Positions 57,467 through 64,000 of a stretch of 64,000 bases of DNA are shown here, in pieces; the stretch's first letter is position 1, and every line of letters begins with the position of its first letter. This DNA is from Gordionus sp. m RMFG-2023 (taxonomy: Eukaryota; Nematomorpha; Gordioida; Chordodea; Parachordodidae). Under the pieces are notes generated by a model. The model searched no databases, had not been told where the DNA came from, and worked only from the letters and a program-made list of their open reading frames with translations. The DNA lies in the NCBI RefSeq assembly GCF_954871325.1, contig NC_088775.1:63279561-63343560 (forward strand), in the 5' to 3' direction. The position numbers were made by a program, and so were the translations under genes.

Positions 57467-57862
57467 ATGGGCAAATGTGATAATTGACCAGGGTCAACAC
57501 ATTTACACGATCAAATAGAAATATTGTTTCGTTCTAAGGACATCAAACTTATAACATACAAATAATGGCTATCCGTAGATAGAACCACTCTTGAAACAAT
57601 AACCAAGCCAGTAGATGAAATTATCAATGCCTTTTTTGATAAAATAGAATCTTTAATACCCCATTCTTTTATTTCAACGTAACAATCGTTGTATTAAAAC
57701 AATCTAAAATTAAACTTATACGAAGGCCAATATTTAATTTTATGTGATTTTTCAGAAAACTATAGCTTTATACTCCAAGATGAAGTACAAAGTTATCATT
57801 GGAATAGCTCTGTTATATATTATAAAGATAATTTTGCCAATATTTTTTGCCTAAATTATGTA
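57467..57862 (+). pseudogene. uncharacterised family (HGK..DG.GGTVKR type), 5' piece
   Basis: The frame reads, in pieces, PGSTHLHDQIEILF, WLSVDRTTLETITKPVDEI, FFDKIESLIPHSFI, then LILCDFSENYSFILQDEVQ and SYHWNSSVIYYKDN. This is the N-terminal half of a protein family I recall as uncharacterised predicted proteins in many invertebrate genomes. Members have an aspartate-rich core, DFSENYSFVLQDE..., then FSDG..SQYKN, then HFFATSHGKG.CDG.GGTVKR. The family may be transposon-derived. Function is unknown to me. The piece stops at LNYVI near 57862. The continuation (ISESLQHNTIAVHYFQ) appears at 62009, after a 4.1-kb block containing two transposons. In-frame stops show that it is not functional as it stands. 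Confidence 0.6.
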
Positions 57863-57978
57863 ATTGTCAAGGGAGGAAGACGTGAATGGGACGTGGAGAA
57901 TATTGAATGTATTAGAAATGACTAATGATAATGAATAAAATCGATAATATGTGATAGGATATTCATAAAAAGTAAATA

Positions 57979-59777
57979 CAGTATTAATATGATTTGCTGT
58001 AACACATTTTCATAATGTGAAAAAACATTCTTATATAGTTAAATAACTTTCCATAATTATTGTAAAAACATTTTGATATAATTTTTTTTAAATTTTTTTA
58101 ATAATAAGAGTTTTTAAACTTTAATGAAGATTTACGTCAAAGTTATATATCGAATATAATTTTTTTATGTTTTGGACCCAAGTTTAAGTGGGAAAATGAG
58201 AATAAAAATTTTCTAAGATTTTTAGAATAATTTTTTTTTTAAATGCATTATAAATTTTTTTAAATTTAAAGTATTATTACAATATATTAATGTTACTTTT
58301 AGTTATCTAAAGAATGGAAATCAGGATAAGAAATTTGATAATTTCTTAATAAACATAAGTGAAAGAAAATTCGAATTTAGGGTTTTCAGATAATTCTTAT
58401 TTTTTTTTTGGTTTTAAAATTAAATAAAATTTAAAATTTCCTAAAATGACGCATACCAAAAATCATCGAGATGTGCCACCAACCATTCTACCCATAACGG
58501 AAGCCCCGACACTTCAATTTAACTTTCCTTAATTATTGTAAAAACTTGTTTAAAAAAACTTTTAAAAACTTGAAAGAAAATTTTGAGAAACACATTATAT
58601 TTTTAAAAACTTCCGGTAATTAACTTAAATTAAAACCTATAATAATTCTTTCTTAAATTTGTGACAATTTTAATTTTAAACTTCTATATTTTATAATTTA
58701 TAATTTTTTTTTCTATAAAAACTATATTTCCATTTTTTTAAATGTCAAATTTTACTATCGCTAGTATTTTGAATCTATCTCCAGTTTCAGGTTTGTTAAT
58801 ATAATATTCTATTATTTACTAACCTTATATATAAAATTCTAGATACACCTAAAGAAACTTTTAATTCTCTCGGGGGGTTATCTGAAACAACAAATAGATA
58901 CCAAAGTTATTCACCTATCCCATCAAATTCCTCGCCGCAATTAAATCCGATAGAAAATTTTTTCGGAGTAATTAAAAATCAATATAGATCAAATTCTCCT
59001 AAACCCAATAACCGAAATGAAGTTATTTCAATTGTTATACGAGTATTTTAGGCAATTATTTTACATATAATTTTTCAAATTTTTATTCTCACACCATAAA
59101 GTTTATTGAAGAAGGAATTCGATGCATTCCTTTAAATGATTGAATTTGTAATTGATTTATATTGTGTAATATTATATTTACAAAGAATAAATAAATAATA
59201 AATGGTTTTTTTATTTTGGTGTTTCGAATTGATCATAAAAAATTATAAACAAATAAGAATTATCTGAAAACCCTAAATTCGAGTTTTCACTCATGTTTAT
59301 TTGAAATTATTCAAATTTCTTATCCTGATTTCCATTCTTTGGATAACTAAAATTAAAATATTGAAATAATGTTTTAAATTTAAAAAAGGTATTGTAAAAA
59401 TCTTAGAAAATTTTTTTATATAATATCTTTTAAAATTCTAATTTTTCCACTTACTTATGTCCAAAACATAAAAAAAACTATATTCGATTCATAACTTTGA
59501 AGTTAGTCTTCATTAAAGTTTAAGAACTTTATTATTAAAATTTTTTTTTTGAATTCTCATTTTTCCACTTAAACTTGTGTCAAAAAAAAACTATTTGATT
59601 CATAACTTTGATGTTAGTCTTCATTAAAGTTTAAAAACTTTTTAAAATTTTTAAATATTTTAAAAAATTTAATTTATATCAAAAGGTTTTTTACAATAAT
59701 TATGGAAAGTTATTTAACTATATAAGAATGTTTTTTCACATTATGAAAATGTGTTACAACAAATCATATTAATACTG
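57979..59777 (+). mobile_element. Tc1/mariner-superfamily transposon relic with long terminal inverted repeats
   Basis: The tips CAGTATTAATATGATTTG (57979) and its complement (ending 59777) are flanked by TA on both sides (57977-57978 and 59778-59779). The first 100 bases of each end are almost identical and weaker similarity continues for about 450 bp (for example gtgaaagaaaattcgaattt near 58361 against the complement near 59280). Near the right end a segment of about 120 bp (ttcataactttgaagttag) is partly duplicated. About 58890-59050 encodes SSPQLNPIENFFGVIKNQY, the region around the last catalytic acidic residue of IS630/Tc1/mariner transposases. The N-terminal catalytic part was not recognised. 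It is a decayed copy about 1.8 kb long. Confidence 0.85.
58890..59050 (+). pseudogene. C-terminal piece of a Tc1/mariner transposase
   Basis: NRYQSYSPIPSNSSPQLNPI then ENFFGVIKNQYRS. The SPQLNPIE motif with its glutamate is the hallmark of the DDE/D third position in this superfamily. It ends at a TAG near 59050. No upstream DDE residues were found. Confidence 0.75.
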
Positions 59778-59921
59778 TAAATGAATAAAAGAAAAGAAGA
59801 TTGACTTGTGATATCGACAATAAATAAATAATAATAATAAGGATTGTAAATAAAATATAAAAAACTAGGAAAATAATGCTATTTTTAGTAATTTTTTTTT
59901 CTTGTTATAATTTTGTTTATA

Positions 59922-61841
59922 TAGAGACCTGCAGGCCCGGCCCTTAATCCGGCCCGGCCCTAAGCCCGGCCAGGGCCGGGCCGTATTTTAAATTTTTTAA
60001 ATATACCCGGGCCGGGCCTAAAAAATTAGTTTTTAAACATATCCGGGCCGGGCCTAAAAATTTTTTTTTAAAATATATCCGGGCCGGGCCTAAGATTGTT
60101 AAACCCGGGCCGGGCCTTAATATTTTATATAAAAATTTTTACATTATGAGTTAATGGTTATAAGATTATATTATATTATAGTTATGATTAATATAATATT
60201 GGGTGATGGTTAACACTACCTAACACCCACTAATCGATCTAATTATTAATTTCCTGCAAATTTATTCAAAGTATTAATATATTTTTTTATAATTCATATC
60301 TAAATTTTTACAACATATTTTACCAAAACATCAAATAAAGGAATATCTTAAATAAGCCCCAATATTCAGGTATTATTAATATATTTTTTTATAATTCATG
60401 TCTAAATTTTTAGGATATATTTTACCAAAACAATCAAATAAAGGAATATCACTTCTTGAAGTTTGTAATACCTTTCAAAGCGAAAAAGGAGAAATAAAAT
60501 TGATTTTACTTAATATAAAGCATTTTTTAATTGAAAAATTTGTTTTACACAAGTATCATTTTTCTCTTTTTCTCTGTCCCAAATTCAAGCAATTAGGTAT
60601 GTTGTCAGGGACAGATCGCAAGATGACAGAAAACTATATAAAAGATTATATTAAATTACAAGAGGCTCAGGAAGTAAATGAAATACCATCGACCAGTCAA
60701 ATTACGACTGTTGTTAAACAAACTGAATCGTTTTATGACAAATGGGGCGATGGTAATTCTGGTAATATGTCAATACCCGATGATGAATATTATAATTACA
60801 TAAATAAAAAAATAGATGAAACATTTAAGGTGGATAATTTGTTAGAGTGGTGGGCGGCTCATCAAAGCGAATTTCCAATTTTAGCAAAATTGGCAAAACG
60901 GGTATTGGCAATTCCTGCTTCAAGTGCAAGCTGAGCCGAATTTTTCCACTACTGGGAGAATTCTTGAAGAAAGAAGAAGTAATCTTCAACCTGAAAAGGT
61001 AGATATGCTTCTCTTTCTTCATGATAATTTGTGAATTTTTAATATCTTTCTTGAGTATAGGGTTTCGTCAATCATGCTGGTTTTTTACTTTGCAAACTGT
61101 CAAATATTTATTGCATTTATTATATTTACCTTGAGTCATGAAAGTTTTTAATCCAACATTTTTCATTATTTTTTTTTACAATATTATATAATACAATTAT
61201 CTTCTTTTGTTAAAAATTTATATTATAAAATTATATTAATATTGTGCAATTAGATTATATTTTCAAAATACTATTTATTATACATGCATTTTTTTAAATA
61301 GCGATTTATTTTTATTTTATAAATTAAATAGTAAATTAAATACAATATATTATATTCTCAAAATATTTTCCATTTTTATAAATTAAATATTAGTTTTATT
61401 TTTTTTAAATGCAATATAAAATATAGTATATGCTCAAAATATTATTACCATTTTTATGAATATTAGTTTTATTTTTATAAATGCAATATAAAATATAATA
61501 TATGCTCAAAATATCCATTTTTATAAATAACAGTTTTATAATTTTTATAAATACAATATGATATTCTCAAAATATTAGCTTTTTACATGTATTTTTTAAA
61601 TAATAAGCGATAATACTGGCTGAAAAATATGGCAAAATATCTCATAGGTGAATTTTTGTATATACCAGGTCGAATATAATTTTAAAAAATTCCGATTAAA
61701 TTTTTAAATCCGGGCCGGGCCGTAAAAAATTTTTTTAAAAAATATCCGGGCCGTAAAAATTTTTTTAAAAAATATCCGGGCCTGGCCTAAAAAATTTAAA
61801 ACCGGGCCAAGCCGTGCAAATGGTACCTCTGCAGGTCTCTG
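59922..61841 (+). mobile_element. hAT transposon relic with CCGGGCC subterminal arrays, CAGAGACC family
   Basis: The tips are TAGAGACCTGCAGGCCCGG (left) and, on the complement, CAGAGACCTGCAGAGG (right). Just inside each end there are several copies of CCGGGCCGGGCCTAAAA spaced by A/T runs (59937-60120 and 61710-61815), in sharp contrast to the AT-rich interior. A hAT transposase fragment lies at 60398-60970. The flanking octamers do not match convincingly, so the target duplication has decayed or the tips are slightly different. It is the largest member of the family that includes 34899-35317 and 36853-37097. Confidence 0.85.
60398..60970 (+). pseudogene. hAT transposase, C-terminal part
   Basis: The frame from about 60398 includes NYIKDYIKLQEA, an acidic middle, then VDNLLEWWAAHQSEFPILAK followed by LAKRVLAIPASSAS. 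This is the conserved WW...FP.LA..A...L.IPASSA block of BED-type hAT transposases. A frame change then leads to FSTTGRILEERRSNL and VDMLLFLHDNL, which completes the dimerisation domain up to a stop near 61034. The N-terminal BED finger and catalytic aspartate region were not found, so this is the last third of a normal transposase of about 600 residues. Confidence 0.85.
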
Positions 61842-62008
61842 ATATAAATATTATTTTATCTGTCTTTCTTTCGCAATAAAACGGTAAAAAAAATATTGTT
61901 TCTATATAGGAAAAATAAGCAAATAAAATAAGAAAAGAATGAAGGAAAAAATAAACTAACGAAAAGTAAGAAAAGTTAATAAACTAACGAAGAGTAAGAA
62001 AAGTAATA

Positions 62009-62841
62009 GTAATGATATCCGAATCATTGCAACACAATACAATAGCAGTACATTATTTCCAAAAAACATTTGTAAATTTTTTAATTTGTAAATTTTTTAA
62101 TTAATAAAATTTGTATGTCAAATAAAATTTTTTATTTTTCCGATGGATCCGCTGCACAGTATAAAAATCGTAAAAAATTTACATATTTACCATGATGAGA
62201 TGGATTTAGGGGTACAGGCGGAATGACATTTTTCTGTTACAGACACGGGAAAAGTTTGTGATGGGATTGGTGGCACTGTTAAAAGATTAGCCTCTAGAGC
62301 TAGTTTTCAAAGGCCTTACTCAAAGCAAATAAACACATCATATGAATTGTACGAGTTCGCTAAAGAAAATATTTATGGCATATATTTTGAATATATGACC
62401 CAAAAATGATTCCGAAGAACTATTACTCAGGGAAAGAGACCTATACCTGGAACACTGAAAATTTACACCGAGAATCCAACAGATCTACATCAATTTAAAA
62501 GTAAAATGTACCAATTATATAGAAAGCACTATAGAATATTTATCATATAATGATGAAAGTATAATTTTTGGAGAAATATCAGGATACATACGTGTGTTTA
62601 TGATTCTAATTGGTGGTTAGCCTTTGTTTTAGGGAAAAATCAAAAGCAGAAAGAAGTTTTTACACCCATCCAGACCTTCTAATTCCTTTACATTTCCAAG
62701 TATAGACGATACTCTTTATTTTCCAAAATGTCATATCTTAACATTAGTTTCACCGTTAACTGCTACTGGCCGTAATACATTGTCGTCACAAGAAAGTAAA
62801 TACGCTACCAAAAAATTAGAATCTTTTAAAAGTAAGTTATA
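62009..62841 (+). pseudogene. uncharacterised family (HGK..DG.GGTVKR type), 3' piece
   Basis: This continues the piece at 57467-57862. In order: VMISESLQHNTIAVHYFQ, FSDGSAAQYKNRK (about 62142-62180), then HDEMDLGVQAEWHF-like, CDGIGGTVKRLASRASFQ (about 62258-62312), SYELYEFAKENIYGIYF, and IPGTLKIY. Near 62590-62780 a tail resembles YDSNWWLAFVLG and SPLTATGRNTL. This matches the remembered order of the family to near its C-terminus. Frame changes occur, so it is a relic. A hAT element begins at 62842, immediately after KLESFKSKL. Confidence 0.6.
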
Positions 62842-64000
62842 CAGTGGCGTAGCCAGGATTTATCCATGGGGGGGGGGGGGGGGGTTAAAATTTTTGGGGG
62901 GGGCGAAGCCCCCAAACTCTACTTTTAAATATTGGCAATATTATGTGCTTTATTAGTGTCTAATCACTATAGTAACAAGCATGAATAAAAAAAATATTAG
63001 TAACAATTTTGGCTAAATTTATGATTAATAAGAGACTGAACACTGAAAACCATATTCTAAAAATTTAATCTATGTTTAGTCAATTGTAAATTAATCCATA
63101 AAGTTTAGAAAGAAAAAAATTTGCTCCCCGAACCTTACATTTTTTAAGATCACTCAATATACCTGATTGAGTGTTAAAAATAATTCTTTTTTAAATTTTA
63201 GATATAGATTTTATTTATTATTAAAATACTTTAGTATAAATAAAATCTCTTTATTTAACTATGCATTTATTTTAATGATAATATACAATAAAATAAATTT
63301 CAAAATGTAGAAATTTTTATGTAGATTATTATATTAAAAATTTATTGTAAATAACTATATTTAAAAAATATATAATTCAATAAAATATAAGTAATTCTTG
63401 TACGGTATTTTAAAAAAATACAATTTAACAATTATAATTAATACAAAATAATCTATAAATATTTCTTATTGCAAAAGCAATACTTTTATTAAAAATACAT
63501 AAATATTATGACTAATAATTCATTATAATTAAGTTTTGCATATAAAAATTTTATGACTAAGATAATATGATAATCATAGATTTGAATTTATAAAGAGAGG
63601 TCTACTTTTCTCTGAGATTTGGCTAATTCATCTAGAATCAAATTTTTATCTAGAATAATCTCCTTATAAATATTTAAAAGGGCTAATCCATTTAAACGGT
63701 TTTCACCGGTGCTATTTCTTAAATAGGTTTTTAACCTTTTTAAAGTTGAAAAAGACCTTTCATTGGTGCAGGTACTAATCGGTAAAGTAGCTAAAATAAA
63801 AAGTAATGTTTTGATATTTGGCAGGGAATCTAAAGTGCAATTACACATGGAAAGAGCCTGCAAAGCATTTTTAGGTCTCAAAGAGTACTCTATTCTGTCG
63901 AGATTTTTATACCAAAATTTGACATCACAAAGTAACATCATACGATCCTGATAAATCATCAGAATAAAACTCTGAGATTTTCTTAATACCTCTCGCGTTT
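62842..64000 (-). mobile_element. hAT transposon, CAGTGGCGTAGCCAGG family, runs off the window
   Basis: The tip CAGTGGCGTAGCCAGGATTT at 62842 is followed by a run of about 13 G and a second G run (gggggggcgaagcccccaaa, a small hairpin). The transposase reads toward this tip on the minus strand (63959-63588). The intact C-terminal dimerisation domain reads LPNIKTLLFILATLPISTC, then TNERSFSTLKRLKTYLRNS, then NRLNGLALLNIYKE. Between the stop and the tip lie about 700 bp of AT-rich 3' untranslated sequence. The other end lies beyond 64000. The best-preserved hAT coding piece in the window. Confidence 0.85.

Overview
The window is a strongly AT-rich, gene-poor stretch of a eukaryotic nuclear genome, built mostly from transposable elements in different states of decay. 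I think it comes from an invertebrate animal. An exon at 54204-54306 matches the start of the metazoan chromatin protein BAP18, the LTR elements are Mag-like Ty3/gypsy elements of the kind common in animals, and there are hAT, piggyBac and Tc1/mariner transposons and an RLE-type LINE. I cannot name the species, and the sequence shows no bacterial or organellar features.

Layout. Positions 1-2600 hold a short minus-strand gene start (tentatively an AAGAB/p34-like adaptin-binding protein, 1426-1006) behind a GC-richer flank, then a hAT relic. Positions 2907-9541 form a very large inverted repeat whose arms carry two oppositely oriented piggyBac relics and outer arrays of tandem repeats of about 117 bp. 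An RLE-type LINE relic follows (9728-11857). Positions 13043-18600 hold a GC-capped hAT-like element and a tandemly duplicated unit of about 1.18 kb, broken by an LTR element whose left edge is a snap-back palindrome. Positions 18600-22820 hold a foldback element and a hAT element with a perfect 8-bp target duplication.

Positions 22861-32044 are a nest: an old LTR element whose 5' LTR received two later LTR elements, one of which contains a hAT MITE that contains another hAT MITE. A further hAT element sits in the outer element's interior. Between 34899 and 37097 lies the only long clean host-type reading frame, a 297-residue orphan protein (35524-36417), bracketed by two small hAT MITEs of one family. 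Positions 41116-53884 are a young gypsy element with a second young gypsy element inserted in its 3' LTR; both insertions keep exact 5-bp target duplications. After the BAP18 exon, 57467-62841 holds two pieces of one copy of an uncharacterised gene family, separated by a block containing a Tc1/mariner and a hAT element. A hAT element runs off the right edge.

How it fits together. The host signal is limited to the AAGAB-like start, the orphan frame and the BAP18 exon. The rest records repeated insertion, and target duplications together with nesting order give relative ages. For the LTR elements, treated as fossils, I give extents, parts and overall state only.
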